From NCBI GenBank assembly GCA_023404955.1, contig JAEXZY010000023.1, forward strand, positions 1 through 17,740: a stretch of DNA of 17,740 nucleotides, read 5' to 3'. Of this stretch, positions 7,994-15,352 are shown in pieces (position 1 is the stretch's first letter; the number at the start of each line of letters is the position of its first letter). Origin of the DNA: Actinomycetes bacterium. GTDB taxonomy: Bacteria; Actinomycetota; Actinomycetes; Mycobacteriales; Mycobacteriaceae. The notes beneath the pieces are model-generated. The model saw only the letters and a list, made by a program, of their open reading frames with translations. It had not been told where the DNA came from and did no database searches. A program made the position numbers and the translations under genes.

Positions 7994-9028
7994 GTGGACG
8001 AAAACGAGGATCTCCTAGTAACGGTGCGCCACCACGTCGGGCACCTGACCCTCAACCGGCCCAAGGCGATCAATTCCCTGACCCACCCGATGGTCACCGA
8101 GATGGCGGCCGCCCTCGCGTCGTGGGAGCACGACGACGACGTCCGCGCGGTCGTCGTCTCCGGCGCTGGTGAGCGCGGCCTGTGCGCGGGCGGCGACATC
8201 GTCGCCATCCACCACAGTGCGAAGTCCGGCGGCGCCGAGGCCCGTCAGTTCTGGCACGACGAATACCTGCTCAACGCCTACATCGGCCGCTACCCCAAGC
8301 CGTATGTCGCTCTGATGACCGGCATCACGATGGGTGGCGGTGTGGGCATCAGCGCGCACGGCGACGTCCGCGTGGTCACCGAGACCACCAAGATGGCCAT
8401 GCCCGAGGTCGGCATCGGCTTCGTGCCCGACGTCGGCGGAACCCGCGTCCTGGCTCACGCGCCCGGACTGCTGGGCATCCACGCCGCGCTGACAGGCGCC
8501 CCGTTCGGCGGCGCCGACGCCATCGCCATGGGCTTCGCGGACCACTATGTGCCGCACGCCGATCTCGCCTCGTTCGTCGAAGCCATCGAGGCCGACGGTG
8601 TAGAGCACGCGGTCGCGACCTTCGCACAGGAGCCGCCGCCCAGCGAAGTGATGGCGCACCGGGAGTGGATCGACCGCTGCTACGCCGGCCAGTCTGTCGC
8701 CGACATCGTCGCTGCCCTGCGGAACGAGGGCAACCCTGTCGCCACCAAGGCCGCCGAGCTGATCGGTTCCCGCTCCCCCGTCGCGCTGTCGGTGACGCTG
8801 GAGGCGGTGCGCCGGGCCGCGTCGTTGACCACTCTGGAAGATGTGCTGCGCCAGGAGTTCCGGACGTCCTGCGCGGCGCTGCGCTCCCATGATCTGGTGG
8901 AGGGCATCCGGGCGCAGGTCATCGACAAGGACCGAAACCCGCAGTGGAATCCGGCAACATTGGACGCGGTGACAGACGCCGACGTGGAAGCCTACTTCCA
9001 GCCCGCCGACCCCGATCTGACCTTCTAG
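7994..9028 (+). CDS. echA9: Crotonase-fold 3-hydroxyisobutyryl-CoA hydrolase-like protein (EchA9)
   Basis: The 344 residues match the recalled Rv1071c EchA9 length (345). EchA9 is named an enoyl-CoA hydratase, but the features are those of 3-hydroxyisobutyryl-CoA hydrolase. CAGGD is at 64-68, MTGITMGGGVGIS at 108-120, and MPEVGIGFVPDVGGT at 136-150 contains the probable catalytic E138. A C-terminal extension reads DLVEGIRAQVIDKDRNPQW and ends in TDADVEAYF, closely following the HIBCH pattern of HD-x-EGVRA-x-IDKD. At about 340 aa it is also the HIBCH length and not the usual 260 aa hydratase length. The likely reaction is release of CoA from 3-hydroxyisobutyryl-CoA in valine breakdown. echA8 follows after 26 nt, forming an operon. 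The GTG start is supported by the leaderless promoter. Confidence 0.9.
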   Translation: MDENEDLLVTVRHHVGHLTLNRPKAINSLTHPMVTEMAAALASWEHDDDVRAVVVSGAGERGLCAGGDIVAIHHSAKSGGAEARQFWHDEYLLNAYIGRYPKPYVALMTGITMGGGVGISAHGDVRVVTETTKMAMPEVGIGFVPDVGGTRVLAHAPGLLGIHAALTGAPFGGADAIAMGFADHYVPHADLASFVEAIEADGVEHAVATFAQEPPPSEVMAHREWIDRCYAGQSVADIVAALRNEGNPVATKAAELIGSRSPVALSVTLEAVRRAASLTTLEDVLRQEFRTSCAALRSHDLVEGIRAQVIDKDRNPQWNPATLDAVTDADVEAYFQPADPDLTF

Positions 9029-9054
9029 ACCTCCGACACAGCCCAGGAGCCGCC

Positions 9055-9831
9055 ATGACCGACTACGAGACTATCCTCGTCACCCGCGAGGACCGCGTCG
9101 CCACCATCACGCTGAACCGGCCGAAGGCCCTGAATGCCCTGAACAGTCAGGTGATGGACGATGTCACCTCTGCTGCAGCCGAATTGGATGCCGATCCCGG
9201 CATCGGCGCCATCGTGCTCACCGGCAACGAGAAGGCGTTCGCCGCCGGTGCGGACATCAAGGAGATGGCGAATCTGTCCTTCGCCGAGGTCTTCTCGTCA
9301 GATTTCTTCGCCGCCTGGGGCAGGTTCGCGGCCACCCGTACCCCGACGATCGCCGCGGTCGCCGGCTATGCACTCGGCGGCGGCTGCGAACTCGCGATGA
9401 TGTGCGACATCCTGATCGCCGCTGACACCGCGAAATTTGGCCAGCCCGAGATCAAGTTGGGAGTGCTGCCGGGCATGGGCGGTTCGCAACGGTTGACCCG
9501 GGCAATCGGCAAGGCCAAGGCGATGGATCTGATCCTGACCGGTCGAACCATGGGCGCCGAGGAGGCCGAACGGGCCGGGCTGGTGTCCCGCGTCGTCCCG
9601 GCCGACTCCTTGCTCGAGGAAGCCACGGCCACAGCGCAGACGATCGCCGGCATGTCGTTGTCCGCGGCGCGGATGGCCAAGGAAGCAGTCAACCGCGCCT
9701 TCGAGTCGACGCTGGCCGAGGGCCTGCTCTACGAGCGCCGACTGTTCCACTCCGCGTTCGCCACCGACGATCAGACCGAGGGCATGGCCGCGTTCACCGA
9801 GAAGCGTTCGCCGAACTTCACCCACCGCTGA
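9055..9831 (+). CDS. echA8: Enoyl-CoA hydratase EchA8
   Basis: This is a crotonase that adds water to 2-enoyl-CoA in beta-oxidation. It has 258 residues; Rv1070c EchA8 is recalled as 257. Both catalytic glutamates of true hydratases are present: E112 in GGGCELAMM and E132 in FGQPEIKLGVLPG. The oxyanion-hole segment is AAGADIKEM at 63-71, and the C-terminus ends FTEKRSPNFTHR as in short-chain hydratases. ATG 9055 is chosen because AGGAG lies 5 nt upstream. The frame is open for a further 37 codons, but that stretch overlaps echA9. It is co-transcribed with echA9, and the pair could perform consecutive steps of valine degradation (methacrylyl-CoA hydration, then CoA release) as well as general fatty-acid oxidation. 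Confidence 0.95.
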   Translation: MTDYETILVTREDRVATITLNRPKALNALNSQVMDDVTSAAAELDADPGIGAIVLTGNEKAFAAGADIKEMANLSFAEVFSSDFFAAWGRFAATRTPTIAAVAGYALGGGCELAMMCDILIAADTAKFGQPEIKLGVLPGMGGSQRLTRAIGKAKAMDLILTGRTMGAEEAERAGLVSRVVPADSLLEEATATAQTIAGMSLSAARMAKEAVNRAFESTLAEGLLYERRLFHSAFATDDQTEGMAAFTEKRSPNFTHR

Positions 9832-9841
9832 CATGCACGGC

Positions 9842-9847
9842 TAACAT
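9842..9847 (+). promoter_or_regulatory. -10 element of a leaderless promoter behind echA8
   Basis: TAACAT lies 11 nt after the echA8 stop codon and exactly 6 nt before GTG 9854. It separates the following hydrolase gene from the echA9-echA8 operon and selects GTG 9854 over the TTG at 9851. Confidence 0.6.
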
Positions 9848-9853
9848 GCCTTG

Positions 9854-11545
9854 GTGACCGTCACCGTCGCCCCGCCGGAGGACGAGCCGCGCGCCGAGAC
9901 TGCCCGCAAAGCGTGGTGGGTACGCCGCTACACATTCACCGGCACCGCAGTCGGACTCGTGTTCCTGTGGTTGTCGCTCACGCCGTCGCTGCTGCCCCGC
10001 GGTCCGCTGTTCCAGGGTTTGGTCAGCGGAGGCGCGGGCGCCTTCGGCTACGCGATCGGCGTGTTCTCGGTGTGGCTGGTGCGTTACATGCGGTCCAAGG
10101 ATTCCAGCCCGCCGCCTCCCCGCCGCGCCTGGCTGATTCTCGTCGTGGTTGGCGCGATCGGAATGGTGCTGGCGATCATCTCGTTTCACGGGTGGCAGGA
10201 CGACGTACGCGACTTGATGGGCGTGCCGCGGTTGACGTTCTGGGACTACCCCCTGGCCGCCGTGATCTCGGTGGTCACGCTGTTCGCGTTCGTCGAAGTC
10301 GGCCAACTGATCCGACGGTTGGTGCGCTTTCTGGTGGGTCAGCTCGATCGTGTTGCGCCGCCCCGTGTTTCGGCCGTCATCGTGGTGACGCTTTTGCTGG
10401 CCTTGACGATCGCATTGCTCAACGGCGTCGTCGTGCGGTTCGCGATGAGCACGATCAACAGCACGTTCGAGGCGGTGAACGACGAGACCGATCCGGACAA
10501 CCCGGCACCTGAGACACCGCTGCGCTCAGGCGGTCCGGAGTCGCTGGTCAGTTGGGAGTCGCTCGGACATCAAGGCCGCATGTTCGTCGGCGGGGGGCCG
10601 TCGGTCGCCGAGCTCACCGCGTTCAACGCCAGGCCTGCCGTCGAACCGATCCGCGCCTATGCCGGCCTGAACTCCGCGGACGGGATCAAGGCCACGGCTG
10701 CCCTGGCCGCACGCGAACTGCAGCGCACCGGTGGCCTCGATCGCGCGGTGGTGGCGGTGGCCACGACGACGGGGACGGGCTGGATCAACGAGGCCGAGGC
10801 CACCGCGCTGGAGTACATGTACAACGGCGACACCGCGATCGTGTCGATGCAGTACTCGTTCCTGCCGAGCTGGTTGTCGTTCCTGGTCGACAAGGAGAAT
10901 GCGCGGCAGGCAGGCCAGGCCCTGTTCGAAGCCGTCGACGAGCTGGTCCGCGCGATGCCCGAGGCGCAGCGGCCGAAGTTGGTGGTGTTCGGGGAAAGCC
11001 TCGGTTCGTTCGGTGGCGAGGCGCCGTTCCTGGCGTTGAACAACCTGATCGCCCGCACCGATGGCGCGCTGTTCAGTGGTCCGACGTTCAACAACACGAT
11101 CTGGACCGATCTGACGACCAACCGCGATGCCGGATCGCCGCAGTGGTTGCCGATCTACGACAAGGGCGAGAACGTCCGGTTCGTCGCGCAGCCCAACGAT
11201 CTCGCGCGGCCACACGACCCGTGGGGGCAGCCGCGCGTGGTCTATCTGCAGCACGCGTCGGATCCGATCGCCTGGTGGAACGTGGATCTTCTGTTCGCCA
11301 AACCGGATTGGCTGCGGGAGCCGCGTGGGAACGACGTCTCCCCGGACATGGAGTGGATTCCGGTCGTGACATTCCTGCAGGTGTCCGCTGACATGGCGGT
11401 GGCGGTGAACGTGCCCGACGGGCACGGGCACGTCTATGTGCGCAATGTCGCCGACGCGTGGGCGTCGATCCTGTTGCCGCCCGGGTGGTCTGCGGCCAAG
11501 ACGGAGAAGCTGCGGCCGCTGCTGCGCAGCGACGAGAACAGCTAG
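9854..11545 (+). CDS. Polytopic membrane alpha/beta-hydrolase (Rv1069c-like)
   Basis: The 563-residue protein has an N-terminal membrane domain with about five helices, near 29-48, 54-77, 92-111, 133-154 and 173-196. A hydrolase domain follows from about 235. The nucleophile elbow is GESLG with S382, the likely acid is D470 in HASDPIAWW, and the likely base is H524 or H526 in PDGHGHVY. This matches the two-part actinobacterial family with a membrane N-terminus and an alpha/beta-hydrolase catalytic domain (Pfam names Abhydrolase_9_N and Abhydrolase_9). A GPTFNNTIW segment and a conserved TTTGTGWINE region are also visible. Substrate is unknown; a membrane-lipid or cell-envelope ester is a reasonable guess. 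The gene is tail to tail with the rhodanese gene, with only 9 bp between stop codons. Confidence 0.88.
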   Translation: MTVTVAPPEDEPRAETARKAWWVRRYTFTGTAVGLVFLWLSLTPSLLPRGPLFQGLVSGGAGAFGYAIGVFSVWLVRYMRSKDSSPPPPRRAWLILVVVGAIGMVLAIISFHGWQDDVRDLMGVPRLTFWDYPLAAVISVVTLFAFVEVGQLIRRLVRFLVGQLDRVAPPRVSAVIVVTLLLALTIALLNGVVVRFAMSTINSTFEAVNDETDPDNPAPETPLRSGGPESLVSWESLGHQGRMFVGGGPSVAELTAFNARPAVEPIRAYAGLNSADGIKATAALAARELQRTGGLDRAVVAVATTTGTGWINEAEATALEYMYNGDTAIVSMQYSFLPSWLSFLVDKENARQAGQALFEAVDELVRAMPEAQRPKLVVFGESLGSFGGEAPFLALNNLIARTDGALFSGPTFNNTIWTDLTTNRDAGSPQWLPIYDKGENVRFVAQPNDLARPHDPWGQPRVVYLQHASDPIAWWNVDLLFAKPDWLREPRGNDVSPDMEWIPVVTFLQVSADMAVAVNVPDGHGHVYVRNVADAWASILLPPGWSAAKTEKLRPLLRSDENS

Positions 11546-11554
11546 TCGGGCGGC

Positions 11555-11926
11555 CTAGTAGACGAGCACGCCTTTGAGGGCGTGGTATCCGCCGACGACG
11601 TCGGTGGCGCGGTGCAGGCCGATCTCCTGCAGCGCTGCAGCGGCCAGGCTCGAGGTGTAGCCCTCCGAGCACAGCACCACCCATTCGACGTCGTCGTCGA
11701 CGGCTTGTGGAATCCGCGCATCGCTGGTCGGGTCGAGTCGCCACTCGAGCACGTTGCGCTCGATGATCAGCGCCGTGGGCACCTCGCCCTCGATGGCACG
11801 TTGGGCGGCGGGCCGGATGTCGACCAGGATGGCTCCGCGTCGCAGCGCGGCAGGCAGTTCGTCTGCGGTCAGTCGGTTGATCTTCGTGCGGGCGTTCTCC
11901 AGCACGACATCGATGCGGCTCCCCAT
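11555..11926 (-). CDS. Single-domain rhodanese (sulfurtransferase, Rv1066-like)
   Basis: The 123-residue protein consists of one rhodanese domain. The active-site loop is CSEGYTS with the persulfide-forming C86, and the CH2A-like VDIRP segment is at 35-39. The last residues GGYHALKG match the family's C-terminal motif. It transfers sulfane sulfur between donors such as thiosulfate or persulfides and an acceptor thiol in the cytoplasm. The ATG at 11924-11926 follows the stop codon of the cysteine dioxygenase gene by a single base, with GGAAGGGAAG just upstream, so the two are translationally coupled. The pairing suggests a shared role in clearing cysteine-derived sulfur. Confidence 0.9.
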   Translation of the reverse strand: MGSRIDVVLENARTKINRLTADELPAALRRGAILVDIRPAAQRAIEGEVPTALIIERNVLEWRLDPTSDARIPQAVDDDVEWVVLCSEGYTSSLAAAALQEIGLHRATDVVGGYHALKGVLVY

Positions 11927-11927
11927 G

Positions 11928-12458
11928 TCACTTCCCTTCCGGCTGGTCGGTCAATTCGGTCCGGTTGCGGCGCAATGTGTTCCGCTCGGACACCTCGTAG
12001 TACGACATCGCGGTGAGCGGCGGCGAGTAGGCGTGCACGCTCAGCGTCGGGGTCGAGATCGGTGCAGATATCGGCGTCGAGAGCGACACACTCTCGCGCG
12101 CCCACACCACATCGTGTACCCAGCCGAGCGGGAAGGCGGCCTGGTCGCCGGCCTCGAGCCGACGATGCCGCAATCTGCGCCCGTCCCATCGGGTTTCGCG
12201 CAGCGCACCGGAGAGCACCGTGAGCGCACCGATGGAGCCGCCGTGGTCATGCAGTTCGGTGGAGTGGTCGGGCACCCAGCTGATGAGCCAGACGTCGAGC
12301 TCGTCGTCGCCGTGCAGCCGGGTGTACCAGCGCTCGGTCGTGGGCGGCCCACCGACGGGGAGGACGTCGTCGAAGCGGCCTCCGAGAACGTCGGCGGCAT
12401 AGCGGTCGGTGGCGTGCAGAAGGTCGGCTGGGCGCAGGCGAGTGGGCGCGAGAACCAT
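11928..12458 (-). CDS. Cysteine dioxygenase type I family protein (Rv1065-like)
   Basis: This is a 176-residue cupin-fold thiol dioxygenase. The non-haem iron ligands are visible as H70 and H72 in ELHDHGGS and H115 in GWVHDVV, and the substrate-region motif VHAYSPPLTAM is near 141-151. Family members oxidise cysteine to cysteine sulfinate; related enzymes act on 3-mercaptopropionate, and the sequence alone does not fix the substrate. The cysteine that forms the Cys-Tyr cross-link in mammalian enzymes is not seen at the equivalent GALTVLSGAL position, as is usual in bacteria. The start is ATG 12456-12458 with GGAG 7 nt upstream. It is the first gene of a two-gene operon with the rhodanese and is divergent from lpqV. 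A repeat-like ISAPISTP stretch lies at 130-137. Confidence 0.9.
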   Translation of the reverse strand: MVLAPTRLRPADLLHATDRYAADVLGGRFDDVLPVGGPPTTERWYTRLHGDDELDVWLISWVPDHSTELHDHGGSIGALTVLSGALRETRWDGRRLRHRRLEAGDQAAFPLGWVHDVVWARESVSLSTPISAPISTPTLSVHAYSPPLTAMSYYEVSERNTLRRNRTELTDQPEGK

Positions 12459-12644
12459 GGAAGGACTCCAGAGGTGGAACGGATGAATGGGGGGTCGGCG
12501 TCAGGCCCGACAACACTCCCGAGTCATTCCGTTGCGCATGGGCCAAGTGTTCCACGAGACCGCGCGCACCGCCAGTGACCTGCATTAATCTCACCGTGAG
12601 TTGATCATTTGGCTGGTCATGGCCGTCGCTCGAGCCGCCCCGCA

Positions 12645-12650
12645 TACATT
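12645..12650 (+). promoter_or_regulatory. -10 element of a leaderless lpqV promoter
   Basis: TACATT fits TANNNT, and ATG 12657 follows after 6 nt. This decides the start, since the frame is open for a further 16 codons upstream. The rest of the 12459-12656 gap shows no gene or clear operator. Confidence 0.62.
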
Positions 12651-12656
12651 GGCGGT

Positions 12657-13094
12657 ATGTCACGGTCCCTCCTCTGTGCCGGCCTCGTCGCGACGGCCCT
12701 ACTGGCTCTGGCCGGCTGCTCGTCGACACCTACCCCGTCGACACCCACTCCGTCGACCTCGTCGTCGCCCCCGTCGACACAGGCCGCGGCTCCCACGGAA
12801 TCACTGGCTCCTGACGCTGTTTCGGTGTCACCGGGCGGGGTCACGACCAAGGTGGGCGCACCCGCGGAATCCACGGAGGACGACTACTTCCAGAACTGCC
12901 GTGCGGCGCGTGCCTTCATGGACGAACAGGGCGGTGACCCGAAGGCGCAGATCGAGCCGTACCTGAAGATGCTGCAGAGCGCGCCCACGGTGGGGTCGGG
13001 CGAGTTCAACAAGGGCTGGGCGCAGCTGTCAGCAGGCCAGCAGTCGGCGGTGATCGTCGCGGTCGAGTCAGCCGCCGACGCTCTGTGTGGCTAG
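12657..13094 (+). CDS. lpqV: Lipoprotein LpqV
   Basis: This is a 145-residue secreted lipoprotein. A short positive N-terminus (MSRS) and a hydrophobic core lead to the lipobox LAGC with the lipidated C21, so the mature protein should be anchored to the outer face of the cytoplasmic membrane. A flexible Ser/Thr/Pro linker of about 22-60 follows, encoded by imperfect repeats around GTCGAC. A small helical domain of about 75-145 has two cysteines, C81 and C144, that could pair. It corresponds to Rv1064c LpqV (recalled length 139 aa). Function is unknown. The start at ATG 12657 gives a proper signal sequence and is supported by the leaderless promoter. It is convergent with the VOC-fold gene, 4 bp apart. 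Confidence 0.9.
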   Translation: MSRSLLCAGLVATALLALAGCSSTPTPSTPTPSTSSSPPSTQAAAPTESLAPDAVSVSPGGVTTKVGAPAESTEDDYFQNCRAARAFMDEQGGDPKAQIEPYLKMLQSAPTVGSGEFNKGWAQLSAGQQSAVIVAVESAADALCG

Positions 13095-13098
13095 CGAC

Positions 13099-13464
13099 TC
13101 AGTCGTTCCAGACAAGGCAGAACGTGTGCCCGGCTGGGTCGCGGTAGACCCGGAATTTGTCGTCGTCGGCGTCGAGCACCCATGTCGCACCCAGCCCGAT
13201 CACCTCCGCCTGTGCGGCCTCGACCTCGTCCTCGCCGATCATGATGTCGAAGTGGATCTGCTGCGAGGCGTGGGCGTCGGGGAACTGCGGCGGTTGATGC
13301 TCCGGCGAGAGCTGGAAGGCCAGCCGGCGTCCGTCCGGCGCGGTGACCACCACCCAGTCCGGCTCCTCTTCGGTGATGTCGCCCCCGAGTACGTCAGCCC
13401 AGAAGCGGGCCAATCGCTGGGGGTCGGGGCAGTCGACGACGACTGAACGCAGTGTTCCGATCAT
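13099..13464 (-). CDS. VOC-fold (glyoxalase/bleomycin-resistance-like) protein
   Basis: This is a small 121-residue protein of the vicinal oxygen chelate superfamily. It begins MIGTLRSVVVDCPDP and continues LARFWADVLGG, the typical first beta-alpha-beta unit. The second half has HFDIMIG (H71) and RDPAGHTFCLVW (H113), typical of the repeated module. Metal dependence and substrate cannot be predicted; many such proteins are uncharacterised. The start chosen (ATG 13462-13464) gives the family-standard N-terminus but has no clear ribosome site. An in-frame ATG at 13495-13497 would add 11 residues and has a weak minus-strand cATTCT hexamer 7 nt upstream, so either is possible. As I recall the H37Rv map, lpqV and the patatin gene are adjacent there, so this gene looks like a lineage-specific addition or a loss in M. 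tuberculosis. Confidence 0.78.
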   Translation of the reverse strand: MIGTLRSVVVDCPDPQRLARFWADVLGGDITEEEPDWVVVTAPDGRRLAFQLSPEHQPPQFPDAHASQQIHFDIMIGEDEVEAAQAEVIGLGATWVLDADDDKFRVYRDPAGHTFCLVWND

Positions 13465-13515
13465 GAGGGACAGGGTTGCCCGTCGCGGCGAGCTCATGCA
13501 AGCGAGAATGGGCGG

Positions 13516-14487
13516 ATGCGCGTCGCATTGGCGTTGGGCAGCGGAGGCGCCCGCGGGTACGCCCACATCGGCGTCATCAACGAACTGCACGAGCGCGGCC
13601 ACGAGATCGTCGGCATCGCAGGGTCCTCGATGGGCGCCCTGGTGGGTGGCCTGGAGGCCGCGGGCCGGCTCGACCAGTACACGACCTGGGCGGGCTCGCT
13701 GACCCAGCGGGCGGTGTTACGTCTGCTCGATCCGTCGATCACATCGGCCGGCGTGCTGCGGGCCGAGAAGATCCTCGAGGCGGTCCGGGAGATCCTCGGC
13801 GAGGTGAGGATCGAGGACTTGCCGATTCCCTACACCTCGGTGGCCACCGACCTGATAACGGGGAAATCCGTGTGGATGCAGCGCGGGCCGGTCGATGACG
13901 CGATCCGCGCGTCGATCGCGATACCGGGTGTCATCACACCGCATGTGCTCGACGGGCGACTGCTGGCCGACGGCGGGATACTCGATCCGCTGCCGATGGC
14001 ACCGATCGCCGCGGTTGCCGCCGACGTCACGATCGCGGTGAGCATCACCGGCGACGATCCCGAGACGCACCGCCGTGACCGGGAAACCCGGCAACTCAGC
14101 GGCGACTGGCTCAACCGGATGTGGCGCAGTTCGTCGTCGCTGCTGGACACGAAGGCCGCCCGGTCGCTGCTGGACACTCCGACGGGGCGCGCCGTGCTGG
14201 GTCGCTTCGCCGTGGGTGACGACGAGCCCGTGGACGCTCCCGCCGGGCCTGTGGTGCCGCGGCTGGGCGGCTTCGAGGTGATGAACCGTGTCATCGACAT
14301 CGCGCAGGCGGCGCTGGCCCGGCACACCTTGGCGGCCTATCCGCCCGACCTGCTCATCGAGGTGCCGCGCACGGTGTGCCGCAGCCTGGATTTCCACCGC
14401 GCATACGAGGTGATCGACATCGGGCAGGAGTTGGCCAGTGCCGCACTGGACACGCTCGAGGCGGCCGTCCCCGCGTCAGACGCCTAG
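13516..14487 (+). CDS. Patatin-like phospholipase / lipid acyl hydrolase (Rv1063c-like)
   Basis: The 323-residue protein starts directly with the patatin fold. The oxyanion-hole loop GSGGARG is at 8-14, the nucleophile elbow GSSMG has S38, and the second dyad residue is D152 in ADGGILDP. Patatins use a Ser-Asp dyad to release fatty acids from phospholipids or acylglycerols. There is no signal peptide, so the protein is probably cytoplasmic or peripheral to the membrane. The start is ATG 13516, with no ribosome site; a weak GAGAAT hexamer 6 nt upstream could make it leaderless. It shares a compact divergent start region with the VOC gene and overlaps the second patatin gene tail to tail by 12 bp. 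Confidence 0.9.
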   Translation: MRVALALGSGGARGYAHIGVINELHERGHEIVGIAGSSMGALVGGLEAAGRLDQYTTWAGSLTQRAVLRLLDPSITSAGVLRAEKILEAVREILGEVRIEDLPIPYTSVATDLITGKSVWMQRGPVDDAIRASIAIPGVITPHVLDGRLLADGGILDPLPMAPIAAVAADVTIAVSITGDDPETHRRDRETRQLSGDWLNRMWRSSSSLLDTKAARSLLDTPTGRAVLGRFAVGDDEPVDAPAGPVVPRLGGFEVMNRVIDIAQAALARHTLAAYPPDLLIEVPRTVCRSLDFHRAYEVIDIGQELASAALDTLEAAVPASDA

Positions 14488-15327
14488 GAACTGGGCGACG
14501 CGGGACGCTTCGCGGCGGCCCTGGGCACGGCCGGCCTGGGCCGACGGTGTCCGGCAGGCCGGGTCGAGCGGGTTGGGGCCGAACGCCTCCAGCGCGTCGG
14601 CGTCGGCGAAGACGGCCACCGTGGCACCGTCGAAGGCGGCGATCTCGTCGGCGGTGCCGGTCCCCCACGGCGACGGCGCATCGGGCGCGGACGGCACGAG
14701 AACGACGGCGGTGTCGCAGTCGGAGACGGCAGACATGTTCACCGAGCTGCCGACGCCGCCGTCCATGTAGCGTTTGTCGGCGATGGTGACGGGCGGCCAC
14801 GCCCCGGGAACCGCGCAGCTGGCCGCGACCGCATCGACCAGCGCGACCCCGGAGGTGCGGTCGAAGACCACCAGTTCCCCTGTGGCGATGTCGATTCCGG
14901 TCACCCGCACGTCGCGCGGCGCCCAGTCGTGCGACGGCAGCCGATGGGCGATCACCTCGCGGCGCACCGCTTCGTCGACGGTGTCCGTCGCTGCGGCGAC
15001 GGCGCCGATCTTCTGCAGCTTCTGCGACATGGAGGCGCCCGGGGTCATCACGGCATCCAGGAAGAGCGCGGTGATCCCGTCGACGGAGACTCCGGGATGG
15101 ATCTCGTGTGAGGCGTCCGACAGCTGGCGGGCGAACAATTCCTCGAGCGGCAGGCCACTGGACAGCTGCGCGACGACCGTCGACCCCGCCGAGGTCCCGA
15201 GCAGCACATCGGATGCCAGCAGCGCCCGCGCCGCGGCAGGCGCCTCATCGGCGATCCCGAGGAGAATGCCGGTCTCCCATGCGATTCCAGCCAGTCCGCC
15301 GCCGGCGAGTACGAGGCCACGACTCAT
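14476..15327 (-). CDS. Second patatin-like phospholipase (Rv1062-like)
   Basis: This 283-residue patatin-family hydrolase is clearly different from its convergent neighbour. It has the glycine-rich loop AGGGLAG at 8-14, the nucleophile elbow GTSAG with S46, and the dyad aspartate D189 in RYMDGGVGSS. The recalled length of Rv1062 is 285 aa. The start is ATG 15325-15327, 17 codons inside the longest open frame, because TACGGT lies 6 nt upstream on the minus strand (leaderless pattern) and the protein then begins MSRGLVLAGGG as expected for the fold. Its 3' end overlaps the last 12 bases of the plus-strand patatin gene, so full transcripts of the two would be antisense at their ends. Confidence 0.9.
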   Translation of the reverse strand: MSRGLVLAGGGLAGIAWETGILLGIADEAPAAARALLASDVLLGTSAGSTVVAQLSSGLPLEELFARQLSDASHEIHPGVSVDGITALFLDAVMTPGASMSQKLQKIGAVAAATDTVDEAVRREVIAHRLPSHDWAPRDVRVTGIDIATGELVVFDRTSGVALVDAVAASCAVPGAWPPVTIADKRYMDGGVGSSVNMSAVSDCDTAVVLVPSAPDAPSPWGTGTADEIAAFDGATVAVFADADALEAFGPNPLDPACRTPSAQAGRAQGRREASRVAQFLGV

Positions 15328-15333
15328 GCAGTC

Positions 15334-15339
15334 ACCGTA
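15334..15339 (-). promoter_or_regulatory. -10 element of a leaderless promoter for the second patatin gene
   Basis: On the minus strand the hexamer reads TACGGT, followed by 6 nt and ATG 15327. It lies between the end of the upstream dehydrogenase gene (15353) and the patatin start, so the patatin can be expressed independently of the gene in front of it. Confidence 0.55.
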
Positions 15340-15352
15340 CTGTGCGGCACAT

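Noticed and set aside
12721..12785. Imperfect tandem repeat around GTCGAC
   Set aside because: It encodes the Ser/Thr/Pro linker of the lipoprotein; codon repetition explains it and no separate repeat element is needed.
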